Origin: Microthyrium microscopicum
Taxonomy: Eukaryota; Ascomycota; Dothideomycetes; Microthyriales; Microthyriaceae
Assembly (NCBI GenBank): GCA_010405405.1
Contig: MU004237.1
Span: forward strand, 352,014-416,013
Reading direction: 5' to 3'
DNA: 64,000 bases
In this document: in pieces, positions 11,952 through 23,227 of the stretch
Layout of the letters: every line of letters starts with the position of its first letter
Numbering within the stretch: the first letter of the stretch is position 1
The notes under the pieces: generated by a model
What the model was told of the DNA's origin: nothing
The model's database searches: none
What the model saw: only the letters and a program-made list of their open reading frames with translations
Program-made: the position numbers and the translations under genes

Positions 11952-12753
11952 GAATTACAAATTCACTTCTTGTCCCGATCAGACGTTAAATGATCACGAG
12001 CGGGAAACGAAACCTGTTTGACAAATACCGAACGATTCTAAGACCTCGTCAGAACGAAAGCAACGATCCAAGTCCTCTAGATAGTAGGCAACGAAACTAG
12101 GACCCTCCGAGATTAGAACAAGTCGTTAAGGGAACAAAAATGGCTCCTAAGACACGAAGCATTGCTACTGATACTGCTAGATCCTTAAAAGAACTAAGAC
12201 GATCAATAGAAACCGAAGATACTGATGACGAAGGCTACGATTAAGAAACGGAACGAGCGATGGAACGTGAAGTTTAGAAATGAGTCGTAATGGCGACTGA
12301 TTAGTTTTTGGAAGGACGGGACTAACGAAACGAAGATTTGAGAGCCTAGATTGAAAGCCTTAGAAACCAAATTCGGGGAAGCACTATACCGAGAGAGAAC
12401 ATAATGAAACTTAAAGTAAAAATGATAGACATTCTCTAATTAGAAAGAGGTTGATGGAATGTCCTTTGAAGTATGGTACACTAGTGTCTAAGATTTTATT
12501 TAAGAAAACCATGAGTACCTCCTAATAGACGCTTCTAAGCTGTTATTTGTGAAAAAGTTGACTAAGGGAGAGGTCGCGGAGAACCTTTAACCCTACCTAT
12601 ATAACAGTTACGCCGACTAGATTACCGCCTATGATAAACTGATGAAATACTTATGGGATAACTACCACAATCCCTTAGCAGAGCAACAAGCAAGACTGGC
12701 CTTTAAGACCTTGAAGTTGAAACCTGGAGACAATTTCATGACCTTTGAGAATA

Positions 12754-13534
12754 GGGCATTGTTAGCCAGCGCCAGGATTTTCGTTAACCAGCGCCATAAT
12801 ATTCGTTAACCGGCGCCAAAGCTATACTGGATTCGTAACATCGTGGAGCTCTAGGCTGTAAGTAGTATAGTGGCCCACCCTAGCCCTATTGTCTAGCCCA
12901 ATATAGTAATGATTTCACAAAACCAATTCACTAGCGTTAAACTGCTGCGGAAGCAGTAGCTTTAGCTTTAGCAGCTACTCTAGCTTCAATTCCTGCACCC
13001 GTAGTGACTACCACCAAGATTACTTCGCAATCTGGTGTCACCAATACTTCAACTACTACAACACCAGTTCCTCCTCAAAAGAAGCGAGGAAGACCTGTTG
13101 GTTCCAAGAACAAGGCACGATCAGAGCCAAAAGGTGTGAAGAAGCCACAGAAACAACCTCCCTTCAGACCCGCAGGTCGGAGAACATAAACACACCAAAA
13201 ACGGGGTCGAGATAGGACAAGGAATGGCTGCGGGAGGGCACAAAAACGGTAATGGGATGCGGAAGAGATAGATCTCTTCAGACGCGTATTTTGGGCGTAA
13301 AATCGCTGTCGTAGGAGTTGATCTACTGAACTGGTCCCGTAGGCTTTGTCCGTAGTAAAAGCTTTGATATTTTGCACTTCTTTTGAACCTACTTTTTGGC
13401 CAGTAGACAAACACCAAGATTTCTATATTCATTTCCTAATTAGGCATAGCCTAGAGCGCCATATATTCCTGGCGCCGGTTAACGAATATTCTGGCGCTGG
13501 TTAATAAATTTGCTGGCGCCGGCTAACAATGCCC
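12754..13534. mobile_element. 781-bp non-autonomous Mutator-like DNA element
   Basis: The element starts GGGCATTGTTAGCC and ends with the reverse complement of a closely matching arm. The left arm is 12754-12817; the right arm is about 13471-13534. Each arm contains repeated sub-units of the form GTTAACCRGCGCC. A perfect 9-bp target duplication, TTGAGAATA, lies at 12745-12753 and 13535-13543, and it falls inside the Gag frame, so removing the element restores that frame. Long inverted repeats with 9-bp duplications are characteristic of Mutator-like elements. No transposase domain is left, so mobility would need enzyme in trans. Confidence 0.75.
12930..13189 (+). pseudogene. AT-hook fragment inside the Mutator-like element
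   Basis: An open frame without a proper start reads TAAEAVALALAATL, then Thr-rich sequence, then an AT-hook core KKRGRPVGSKNKA, and ends at a stop at 13187-13189. Basic AT-hook tails of this form occur in fungal transposon proteins. Here it is probably the surviving tail of a lost transposase or accessory gene rather than a host gene. Confidence 0.5.
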
Positions 13535-13627
13535 TTGAGAATACTTTCTTCATAAGGTATGGCCAGAACAGAGCATATGCAGCTTGAATGCTCAACACTA
13601 TAAACTCTGGGTTCTATGCATTGAATT

Positions 13628-14250
13628 AGAGCAGCCAGCATAGCCGGTACCGCCATACGGCGCTCGTTGGTAGTCGAATGGAGATTACATGCGCTTGCAT
13701 AGGGCGATGTCCGCGGACATACGTCCTCTCCTGAAATGATCTGTTAGGAAGTGTTTTCGATTCGGATTCACAAACCAGGTATTGAAAAATCTCGGAACAC
13801 CCAGATCGATCGAAATATTCGACCTCTCCTTTGCATATAACAAAGCGTGCTAGTCTGAACACTCTACGCGGCACTTAAAGTACTCGATACTAAAGCGTAC
13901 CGTGTGGGGCCGTCAAGTTAGATGGGGAGACGCCAGGTTTATGTATATCGGTTGGTTACCATCGTGTGCGCAAGTCATAAAGTGCGCAACGACGGTACAA
14001 ATATCTCACTACTGATAGCAGGTAACCCGAATTTTGGAAGATTACAGGCCACGTCGCCGATAGAACAAATATTGACATTAATACCCAGCAAACGTCTGCC
14101 AAATCACTGGTACAGAGGAAGATACCCATCTATATGAACAGTCAGATTACTACAACGATACAAGACCTCCCAAGTCCATCAAACGATACTTTTACAAGGT
14201 AACAAGGACACAAATTACCTTCTAAAAGAAAATTACCTTTCTACCACATC
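13628..14250. other. Intergenic, promoter side of F-box gene
   Basis: No gene supported. Short ORFs on either strand have no recognisable content. The final bases before 14251 are the F-box leader. Confidence 0.4.
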
Positions 14251-15363
14251 ATGGCTTCTTCGCTTGAGGTGCGGCTTTGTGTCAACAATCTATTAGAAGA
14301 AACCGAAAAAATGATCAGAGTCTCAACGGGACAGCCGGCAATCCTGATAGCGAGATCAGAATGTTCATCGGCATTTTCTGGGTACCTCAACATGCTACCA
14401 GCAGAGCTCGTCGACATGATACTAGAGAGAGTGGATATTGAGTCACTCATGAAGTTTACCGCTTCCTGTCGTGCAGGAAGAGAAGCAGTTCATTCTCTGA
14501 CAACGTTTCGAGAGGTCTATGAGTACGCGTTTCCCACTTTGGTCGCTTTGAGACAGACGCGGCTCTGGCTCTACCATTCTATTTCAACAGTCAATCTCGC
14601 CCTTCGATCAAGTAGCTGTGTTTCCTGCGGCAACTATGGGCCATACCTGTTCCTCCCGACAATCGAGCGGTGCTGTGGTTACTGCCTTCGTGAAAATACA
14701 ACGCTCTGGCTTCTGTCGGACTGCGAGGCAGCGGCCATCTTCGATCCTTCCAATGAAAGCTTGGCTAACTATCAAATCTTTTACGCGACCAAGGGGCGCT
14801 GTTCATTTGATATGGAGCTTGTCAGTGTCAAGACTGTCAAGAAACTAGCGCTCAAAGACCACGGCTCGGAAGCAGCGCTGCATAATATCGACCTAGAACC
14901 ATTTTTTCCATTCATTGATCAAAAGCTGGCGCTTGTATTGAGAACCACGCCGCTCGAGTCCCATGGATACAGATATTCGAGGCTACATGAGGACATAGAC
15001 CCAGTCCAAGATCAATACGCCGGTATGGGCTCGATTGAATTTCCAACATTTATCAGACGAGAGCAACGAATCGAAACTATCTACTGGTGTAACAGCTGCC
15101 AAAGAACTGCACTCATTCTTGCACCCTACAAGAAAACCCTTGAGCGCTTTGACTGGCCAGCCGCGGGTCCTGATGCAGGCCTTCTCGACCGTATGGCCAG
15201 GCAGGCTAGGACTCGAGACGACGCTCTGGCTCATCACGAAGTTTGTCCAGTGGTTGATTATGCAAATACTGACTTTGAAGCCATCAAAGATCACGCAGAT
15301 AAGATAGATGTGACGCGAGAATTCTTACGCATATTGGCACGGTTTTTGCGGTCAGTAGCATGA
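14251..15363 (+). CDS. F-box protein, 370 aa
   Basis: Likely substrate adaptor of an SCF (Skp1-cullin-F-box) ubiquitin ligase. Single exon. The F-box lies at about residues 48-85, with the signature LPAELVDMILERVDIESLM, then FTASCRAGREAV. It is followed by a cysteine cluster, CVSCGNYGPYLFLP then CCGYCLREN, at about residues 126-152, and a later CNSCQRT at about 280. This F-box plus zinc-ribbon-like arrangement recurs in expanded families of fungal F-box proteins of unknown target. No leucine-rich or WD repeats are seen. The start has no competing upstream ATG in frame. Confidence 0.88.
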   Translation: MASSLEVRLCVNNLLEETEKMIRVSTGQPAILIARSECSSAFSGYLNMLPAELVDMILERVDIESLMKFTASCRAGREAVHSLTTFREVYEYAFPTLVALRQTRLWLYHSISTVNLALRSSSCVSCGNYGPYLFLPTIERCCGYCLRENTTLWLLSDCEAAAIFDPSNESLANYQIFYATKGRCSFDMELVSVKTVKKLALKDHGSEAALHNIDLEPFFPFIDQKLALVLRTTPLESHGYRYSRLHEDIDPVQDQYAGMGSIEFPTFIRREQRIETIYWCNSCQRTALILAPYKKTLERFDWPAAGPDAGLLDRMARQARTRDDALAHHEVCPVVDYANTDFEAIKDHADKIDVTREFLRILARFLRSVA

Positions 15364-15525
15364 GTGGAGTGGAATAAATGTTAGTCAATCGGAATTCACA
15401 TGAGCGACAGATTTCAATACAAGGTTTTTATTGCTGATTACTTCCTCCACCACCATTTCCTGCGACTCAAATAACAACACTTAAAATAGACGAAGCTCTT
15501 TTCGCCAGTTGCCGCAAGAAATATC

Positions 15526-16144
15526 TTAGTGACTGCCAACGCTAGCTTTCTTTGCAACCAGGGTCAAATCTGCCATGTCGCAGTCTGTGGTCGTAGTCCT
15601 GTAGTCCGGACCACCTACACCCTTATAATCTGGGTTGATACTGACATGGGTCTTGCACTTGAGGCTGCCACTTCCAGCAGATAGGTAGCTGTCAGTCGGA
15701 GCGCTAGTCGCAATTAGCAAGAAAACAAAAGTCTCTCAGGCTCCCAGCCTAAACATACCCAGTTTTGACGTCGTGCAGCGTCTCATTGAAAGTAAAGGCA
15801 CCCGAAGAAACAAATGTGAAGCTAAGTTCCTGGGTGTTTGGGCCCGGTAGTTTGCACTTGTATGGAATCTCTCTGGTGAAGAACGTGGCCGAGATGCTGC
15901 TCTCGCTCTGAGTTGCTTCGCAGTATGTATTGATAGGAGCAGAATGGCTTTTATTGGTAGCAGGGAAGCTGTCCTGAAACTTGAAATGAATACGGGCAGT
16001 ATGGAAACGAGCGACGTTGGGAGTCATCTCTGTCAAGGATCGGTTGAAAATGATGTTCGTAAGTTTATGCTCGACTGTTTCCTGCTGTCCATGGACAAGT
16101 CCCGAAGCGGAGAGGAGCAGAGCGATGCTGGATGAGGTCTTCAT
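15526..16144 (-). CDS. Small secreted cysteine-containing protein, 187 aa, one intron
   Basis: Function not recognised. On the minus strand exon 1 is 16144-15759 and exon 2 is 15703-15526, with a 55-bp intron (GTATGT to CTAG, phase 2). A clear signal peptide, MKTSSSIALLLSASGLVHGQ, begins the protein. The mature chain of about 168 residues has four cysteines (in NTYCEA, YKCKL, LKCKT and TDCDM), enough for two disulfides, and no known domain. Size, secretion and cysteine content fit an apoplastic effector-like or cell-wall-associated protein; that role is inference. The upstream region holds two copies of ACCACTACAGGATCA at 16488-16517. Confidence 0.75.
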
Positions 16145-19100
16145 TTTGAAAGTGGTTGGAATATAATGGATAGATTGGATTATTGTTGATGTTCTGGTTG
16201 TAGAAATGATTAGAAGTGATTGTTGTTGAATGATTATTATATTCTGAATGATATCTGCTGTCCTTATATGCTTACCTACATCTTTGTTATTCGCAAGTGC
16301 ATAGATTTACGTCGATTGAAGTCCTGATGGTACCTGATCGACCGTCGCCAGGGGTAGCGTCCTGATCCTGATAATATATAGATTTCCGATCCCGCTATAG
16401 ATCGGGTAATCACTGACTTCAAATAGACCTTAATCATTTCCTATGTTACCAAGTTAGCATATGCTCGGCTGTGCAACCTACTCTGACCACTACAGGATCA
16501 ACCACTACAGGATCAATCACACATAGCGATACTTCCCTCCATTTCCTGTCTCTTGGGTATAGTGCTAAAATAAACACATGTAATGCCATATTAGCGGCAT
16601 CACTGCAACACGCAGCAGGCAGGGCAACTTCCTACGGACCATAGAAGCATCGTCGATGAATTTGATGTTAGCATCTCCTTTCACTCTAGGCTAAAATTGT
16701 TAGCTTTGATCCTGTGGGATCATACCCTATAGAAAAGTCGTCATTTATAGAAAGTAAGAAATAAGATAGCCATGTATGTTGGGTCTTGTAGGGCAAATCG
16801 GCTAGATGTTGACCATTTAAATGGATCTTGATTTTGGTATAGGTAACACTATTATTACCGTCTCGGTGACTATACAGCGATATGTAAGATGGATGAGCTC
16901 TCATCAAATTCTACAACTTCAGTTCATCACATCATTTCCAGTGATTCCATTGTTTATTTTGAGAAAGACACTTTACCATATTTTGGGGGTTGAATTCAAC
17001 CGATTCATTTGGCTGGTCTTCAATAACAGCCAGTAGAGTCCAGTCCTGGAATATGCACAGTCACATTATGTTTGCCATACTACGATCAAGAATAAAGATT
17101 GTGAGAGTCGGTAACCACCCAAAGGCTGTCAGTCAGCATCAAGTGGTATAAGAGGCTGAAATGCCTCAAGCGTCAGCCTGATATCGACCGAGTTCTACAC
17201 TGATATCTGAGAGTATGCACAAGCGCTGTTTGTGAAGCCGAATAGGCAATTTTTCTCGAGATCAGAGACTGCAACAAAGGAGGTGTACTATGAAGTAGAT
17301 GATGGTGCTCATGAAGCGGTGCTGGAAGCCCACTCAATCGACAGTTCGCCATTTGCAATAAACTACACTGATGAGTTGACTTCGAAAATTATTGTTAGTG
17401 AACACAACCTCGATAAACAGGCATAAAGCACCTATATTCAGTCAGATAAAGGATACATGCATGGAAAGCTTCATAGGAGTGCCCTTTCCACTTATCTGGC
17501 ACTATTGTACTAGAATCAGAGACACATTCTTACAACCCATAATTGTAGACTAGGATATCTATCTGTAGCAACTACGAATGCTGGGTTAGCAGTTGCATTG
17601 CCGCAAAGGACGTCACGGTCTTGATAGTGATGTAAAACCTAGGGGCAGTAGAAACTCTCACTGGGGTTGCGAGACGACTTCTATAGTGACCTTGTATGGC
17701 AGAGATTTGGAGAAGTCACCAGTTGATGATGGTATTTCTAGATCCTCACATGACTGCTCAACGGATGGATCCTAGACTATCTTGAACAGACGCTGTGGGC
17801 GTAAATGCTATTGATGAACACATCAGAAAGAACGCTAGAAGTTCAATCATGAACGATCTTCTACTCGGGCCAGCCAGGGGTGAGAAAATGGTGATTTGCA
17901 CCCGCTTGTAACGGCAAGGAACTGTTTTGGAGTACTCTGGCCATACTCTACTTCTAAAAATGCGCCTGGCGGGAGAAGGTCAAGGACACGACCTTGCTAC
18001 TGGGCTGCACGCTACTTCTAGACTTCGTCCGGTGTTTCCTTCCTTGTTGGAAATAACCTTTACTTCTACAAGTTCAAGAAGATGACTGTCGTAGTTGGGA
18101 TTTCCGTCGGATATCAGATGTTTTGGCTATGATCCATAAACGCTCATTAGATCTGTCCAAGTACAGAGTGACACCTTGGAGGGTAATTGAAAATCAAAAG
18201 ACTTGTGCAGTGAAATCATAAACGACAGCCGCTCCTCAGTCTGATCAGCGCTGATGCAGTTCTTGCCAGTCTTTGGTGTGTCCATACTGCCCCATCGAGA
18301 CAGCCAGACATTGACCTTCCTGGCAGAAAGATTAGACTTCCCATATACTTGTACAGCTCATGCTTTGCTCGTATTTCTAAAGATGCTGCTACTTATCAAA
18401 CAAAATTGAAGTGGCAGTAGTCGACGTATGGCTACTTGAGCTATCTGTCGGATACGTTCATTCTTTCATCCTCCATCTTCTTTCATTCTCGTTTTCGTTC
18501 TCATCATCTTTCATCCATCTCAATTCAGTCTCATCATTCCTATTCCATCATTGTCAAAGTCGTCTGCTTCATCGGCTTGTTCATGCTCCTTCACTTGTCA
18601 ACGTTTTCGTCGCGCGCGTCCTCATACCTCGCCTATCCATGCCTTGACTCGCTCGGCTCTGTACGTCTATCGTTTCATCAGCCTCCCAGATTTCTCATCG
18701 TATCTTGTTCTTGTCTGGGAGTGGCATTGGCATTTCAGACTCCAGGCGTCATGCTCGGCACATCATGTGTGCTTATCTTCTCCTTCCACCATTTCACTTG
18801 TTCAGGTGCTGACGCTCCACATCTTCGCAGTTTTCGGTCACGGCCACGTCCAATATCAGTCGTTCCACGATCTCTATTGCGAGTTTTGTTTGATAAACCA
18901 TAGCCGTGAAGTTGAGAAACGAAGGTGTACTCAGGTAAGCATTGCCTTACTCCACATTTGCATGACGAAACTTTACAAAACATATTGGAGGGTGGCCCCG
19001 ATGAACATTGTTTACGACTTTTCTGAAGAATGTGCTTAGTTCCCAGTCTTGTATTCCCCCAGTCATGTATATCCCCTTTTTGTATTCCCCCTATTCGCAG

Positions 19101-20329
19101 GCAGGCTCTTTCTCGCTTTCAGCCCCATCTTACCAGCCTCGCCAGCTGACAAATGGAAACGACCTCTTAGATTTGCAGCCGGACACTCGAATGCTTCATC
19201 CCGCGGCTATTTCGATGAGTAGCGGAGGACACAAGCCGCACAACCAAAGTACTGTAGGTACAAAGGTCTTCTCTGTGATATGGTTAGGTGTGGTGCAAGA
19301 CCGTGCAACGCATGACGGCCACACGGTCAATACAGCTGAGGTGCGTATGGTCTCTGGTATACCTCAAATGCGGTTAGCTTATGCAACGATAGTGCTTCAG
19401 TGATGGATTGCGATACTGCGACGTTGTTCGTGCTCTGTAGCTCTCCTATAGGTATGCCGTACAATAGCAAGAAGAATGTAAAATGTGTGTTTTCAAAGCC
19501 CTCCAAGTACAGCATTCAGATCTCTATGATACCCTGAAGAAATGAAGGCGCGTGTCAATGGTAAGCCGCTGACAACACCGCGCAAGGCAATTAATTTGTT
19601 GGTGAATCAGGGGAGGCTGCAGTTTAGCATCGCTGCACCGAGCTACTAATCGTGTACTATAGGGGGCTAGTGCGTACTAGTGCATGATGACATAATCACC
19701 ATCACTTAAATACTGGACGCATACGGCCAAACCTCCATCTTTCTTCTTCCTCCCACGGAAATGTCGTAATAATATGTTTTGTAAAGTCGTGTATCCAGTG
19801 TCCACTAGGCCAGTGATGAAATCCACGTCCATTTGGACATCTTCTTCCTCCTTCAATGAAAAACTATAGCTCTCGTTATGCGAAGCAAGCTATAGATTTG
19901 AGAAGGAGCGAACAAAAACTGAAGCACAACAATTCTGAGGCCTTTCCTTCCCACTGTTCCTGTCGTTTTATTGCATCTTTTATTCTATTCTTCGTCTTAT
20001 CAGTTTGCGCTTCGCGGAATCGCGGCAGAGTCGCCGCCTGAGCGACGCTGTAGAGGCAGCGGCAAGCCATGCTACCATCATGTATTTAGATCATGTACAC
20101 CATCCCACACCAAGCAGTGTGCTACCGTTTTTTACAGTCCTGCACAACACTACTAGCGCGCTTTTTTTTGGGTAAAGGTTTTTGGCAAAGGATAGATAGT
20201 AAGCCGCTCCTCAAGTCAGAGTTTCCTTGCAAAAAAAAGGACGATAGATATCTTGATGATGAGGTGTTTGACAGGACAAAAACAATAATAACTTAGCGAG
20301 TTCCAGGATGAGATTCATCTTGCAAATGA
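16145..20329. other. 4.2-kb gene-poor region
   Basis: No coding region is supported on either strand. The longest ORFs (plus 18436-18903 and 18551-19039) lie over a C/T-rich tract with TTCATC-like runs and read as low-complexity Ser/Phe/His protein in overlapping frames, so I do not call them. Part of 17-18.4 kb looks like decayed coding or transposon sequence, but I cannot assign a family. Confidence 0.35.
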
Positions 20330-20342
20330 GCAAAAAATAAAA
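20330..20342 (-). terminator. RNA polymerase III T-run terminator
   Basis: Directly after the tRNA 3' end, the minus strand reads TTTTATTTTTTGC, giving a T4 and then a T6 run. This is the usual stop signal for RNA polymerase III and supports the tRNA call. Confidence 0.6.
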
Positions 20343-20472
20343 TGACCAAGACCCGAATCGAACGGATAATCTTCTGGATGTTCCAACGCTGGAATCAGAC
20401 GCCTTACCATTTGCTGAAAATGGTTAGCTTGTGTATCAAAAGTAGAGCAATTTTGACTTACGCCACTCGGCC
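20343..20472 (-). tRNA. tRNA-Trp (anticodon CCA) with a canonical-position intron and a 48-nt insert in the D-arm
   Basis: Reading the minus strand, 20472-20466 (GGCCGAG) pairs with 20350-20344 (CTTGGTC) over 7 bp, including two G-U pairs. The T-arm ATCCG/CGGGT with loop TTCGATT carries the invariant T54, T55, C56 and A58. The anticodon loop reads TTCCAG, with CCA at 20392-20390. An intron of about 11 nt after position 37 contains TTGGAA, which pairs with the anticodon as tRNA introns usually do. After the 3' stem half the variable loop is exactly 5 nt. The D-arm is interrupted at 20461-20414 by a segment with a GTAAGT start, an inner GCTAAC and a TTTCAG end. Removing it yields the perfect D-arm GCC/GGC with T8, A14, G18, G19 and A21 in place, and an intact A-box. 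One A31-C39 mismatch remains. It could still be a tRNA pseudogene. Confidence 0.6.
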
Positions 20473-21249
20473 TGTTTTCACAGAATTTCAAATAAGAATT
20501 GCTCAGAAACCAAATATATATATATAGCCCAAAGTCCATTTGTGTCCAACGACTGTTCATCTAATAAACTCAAATCATGATGCCATTGTTACTGGATGTT
20601 CAATCTATTGCCTCTCTCTATTGGGATCAATTATATAAAGATCTATGTATTTGAGCCTCCTCTAGGTCTTACCTAAGGTGTAGGCATGTCGATCATTGTT
20701 TCCATTATTATACGCTTTAAATCAGTCTTAAACTCTTTCTACAGCAATAATGCCGTACTTAATTGGCAGCCATTACTCATCCTTAGATAGAAATGTCATA
20801 TTCTCTATCGTTGCAACGAACTAGCAAAATAAATGGTGTGCTCCCATGGAGTGTGATGACTCCCACCAGCGTTGCTAAATCCCAGCGCATTCGATGGAGA
20901 ATGGAAAGCGTTTCCCTCTCAATGGGAAGTAAAGCAAGTTAGTCATGGAACATAGTAAATGGTAGAAGTCGCACTTTACGGGAGCGAATCATTTGTTTTG
21001 TTGGCTCGTTGCATTGGTTGAACTGGCCCTGCCTTGACATATCTTATGAGGTGTACGTAAAAATATCTTCTTACTATTGTATATAACCTAGAATCACTCA
21101 TTTGTATGTTCAGTAAATGTAATTAGAGATTCATCATAGACCTGTTTTATTAGATGGCTGTCAGATCAACTCGTTGACCAGCATTTAAGAAAAGTCCCAG
21201 GTAGAATAGAAACCAATATTCCAAGCTTCGATAAGGTAGACACTGCTCC
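20473..21249. other. Intergenic between tRNA and amidase
   Basis: AT-rich, with no gene seen. A short run of TA repeats (TATATATATA) lies at about 20515-20526, just upstream of the tRNA. Confidence 0.4.
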
Positions 21250-23227
21250 CTATTTTTTTGATGGATTGCCGATGTAGGGATAGTTATCCGCATCAAAATT
21301 CTTGAAAGTTGGCCGGTGACGATAGCCAATGAGACCCTCAATTGCCGAGCCATATTTTACCAACAAATCTTCTCTCCAAGCCGTCTGTATAATACCTATC
21401 CCGAATGGCACTCCGATTTCGCTGACGCCAACAGGAATGGCGATCATCGGATACCCTGCTTTTGCAGCGAGAGAGCACGCAGCGCCACCGTCTGCTTGTA
21501 AAGGTACAAGCAACCCATCCAGTATGCCTTCCTCATGTCGCAGAGCCGCATCGATGCCCTCATGCCTGGACTTGCGAATGATGTATTCAAGAGCCTTGGT
21601 GTACACGGAGTCGTCTGTATATTTTGACTGGACACATCTGTCAAAATTGTCTTGTCCTGTAGGCCATGCTGGATGAGTGCCTGGAACTCCACCTGAAATT
21701 CGTAAGTACAAGATTACGATTAGATTTAAGACATCTTGAAAGACCAGATGGTCTTCTCGTGAAATAATAAACCGCCCGTCGCATTCTATGGCGGCCATTA
21801 AGTGCGATGGGTGGTCTGTTTGTTGGATGTCGTCAAGAAATGGGATTTTGTGCGGGAGAACTTTACCATCTTGGTTAGTGTGTTTGATGTTGTATGCAAT
21901 AACATCTTCCAGTGAGAGGATCTGATTCTTGTTGCTTCTAAGTGAGCTTAGGTATTTTGGAAGACTGCGGTAGAATTCTGTTTTGACAACTTCGAACTCG
22001 GAGAGTTTCGAGCCAGTCTCGCCATCACCATACTCCCAATCCCAGCCATCAGGGGCTATGATTTCTTCGGCGCTGGGAAAGTCGACTTCAAGAATTAGCG
22101 TTCCTGCTTCTTGTAGCCTCTTGAAAAGGTGCTCCAAAGCGATATGCTCGGCCTTGTGCTCCTGACTTTCCCTTGCCGTGTCCCATATTCTTTTCTGTGG
22201 CAAACCAAATCTCACACCCTTCAAAGCAGATGTATTAGCCAGCCATGAGGTGAAGGGCCTCTCAATACTGGAAACATCTACTGAAGGTCTGACTGCGTGG
22301 GGCTGGGAACCTGTAGTCGCGCTCTTATGTGCTATGATATTCAAGACTATTGCTACATCTTCCACTGATCGGCCGAAAGTTCCCACAGTATCCAAGCTCG
22401 GAGCTTCAGGAATGACTCCTAGAGTTGAGGTAAGACCTACAACATGTTAGCAAAGCTACCATTCACGCTTCCAGGGTGCTACAATGATGATATCAGCTGT
22501 TATTTGCTATGCAGTTCGATGAGGAAACATAGAGTGCTCAATTTCTCTAGATCAATGAGTCTCCAGAGGGAGAAACCTTACCAACAGTGGGTTTTATTCC
22601 TACCACTGCGCATCGGTCTGCTGGAAACATGACACTCCCATCCGTCTCCGTGCCGATACTGAATGCACACATGTTGGCAGCAACTGCGCTGGCACTTCCA
22701 GAACTAGATCCTCCTGGGTGCTCTGCAAGGTTATATGGATTTCGATTCTGTCCCCCTCGTGATGAATAGCCTTCAGCATAGTAGCTGGCTCGCATAGAGG
22801 CCCATTCTGACAGGTTCGCTTTCCCAAGCAGTATCCCACCGGCAGCTCGAAGGAGCGTAACAACATGGGCATCATGTGGGACTATCGTGCCTTCGAGTGC
22901 AGCACATCCTGCTGTTGTCTGCATTTTGTCCTTCGTCGAGATGTTGTCTTTGACTAGAAATGGAATGCCATGTATTTGAGATCGAATGTGGCCGTTCTTT
23001 CGCTCAGAGTCAAGTTCGTCGGCGATGCCTAGAGAGTCTGGATTAGCTTCGATGACAGCCTTGATGCGTGGATTGATCAGCTCAATTCGTTTTAGGTAGC
23101 ATTCAGTCAAATCTCTCGAAAGAAATCTCGCTTTTTCCAAGTGATTCTGTAGTTGCGTAATGGAGAGCTCCTCAATTTCTACTCCACGACAAAGCGGCAT
23201 CTGGAGACATGGCCGAGATGAGTCCAT
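21250..23227 (-). CDS. Amidase-signature family hydrolase, 552 aa
   Basis: Hydrolyses carboxylic amides; the substrate is unknown. Minus-strand exons are 23227-22582, 22436-21867 and 21692-21250. The first intron (145 bp, GTAAGG to TGTAG) is required. The second (174 bp, GTAAAG to TTTCAG) is an exact multiple of three with no in-frame stop, so retaining it would add 58 residues. Removing it joins NQDG to GVPGTHPAWPTGQDN as family members read, so I prefer the spliced form. The Ser-cisSer-Lys triad is visible: Lys93 in GIPFLVKDNI, cis-Ser at about 175 in PGGSSSGSAS, and nucleophile Ser198 in GTETDGS. There is no signal peptide, so it is probably cytosolic. Confidence 0.88.

Larger units (their letters stand above)
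12140..13627 (+). mobile_element. RIP-decayed Gag remnant of an LTR retrotransposon, split by an insertion
   Basis: The frame from the ATG at 12140 reads MAPKTRSIATDTARSLKELR followed by an acidic stretch. It then carries many TAA/TAG stops where Gln codons would fit, as RIP produces. Further on, LAEQQARLAFKTLKLKPGD followed by NFMTFE resembles the Gag core of Ty3/Gypsy elements. The frame is broken at 12753 by the inserted element and resumes at 13535 as ENTFFIRYGQNRAYAA. No protease, reverse transcriptase or integrase follows, so only the 5' end of the retroelement survives here. The 3' limit is approximate. Confidence 0.6.

Noticed and set aside
18436-19039. Overlapping plus-strand ORFs of 155 and 162 codons
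   Set aside because: They overlap in different frames over a TTC/ATC-rich tract; low-complexity products with no domain.
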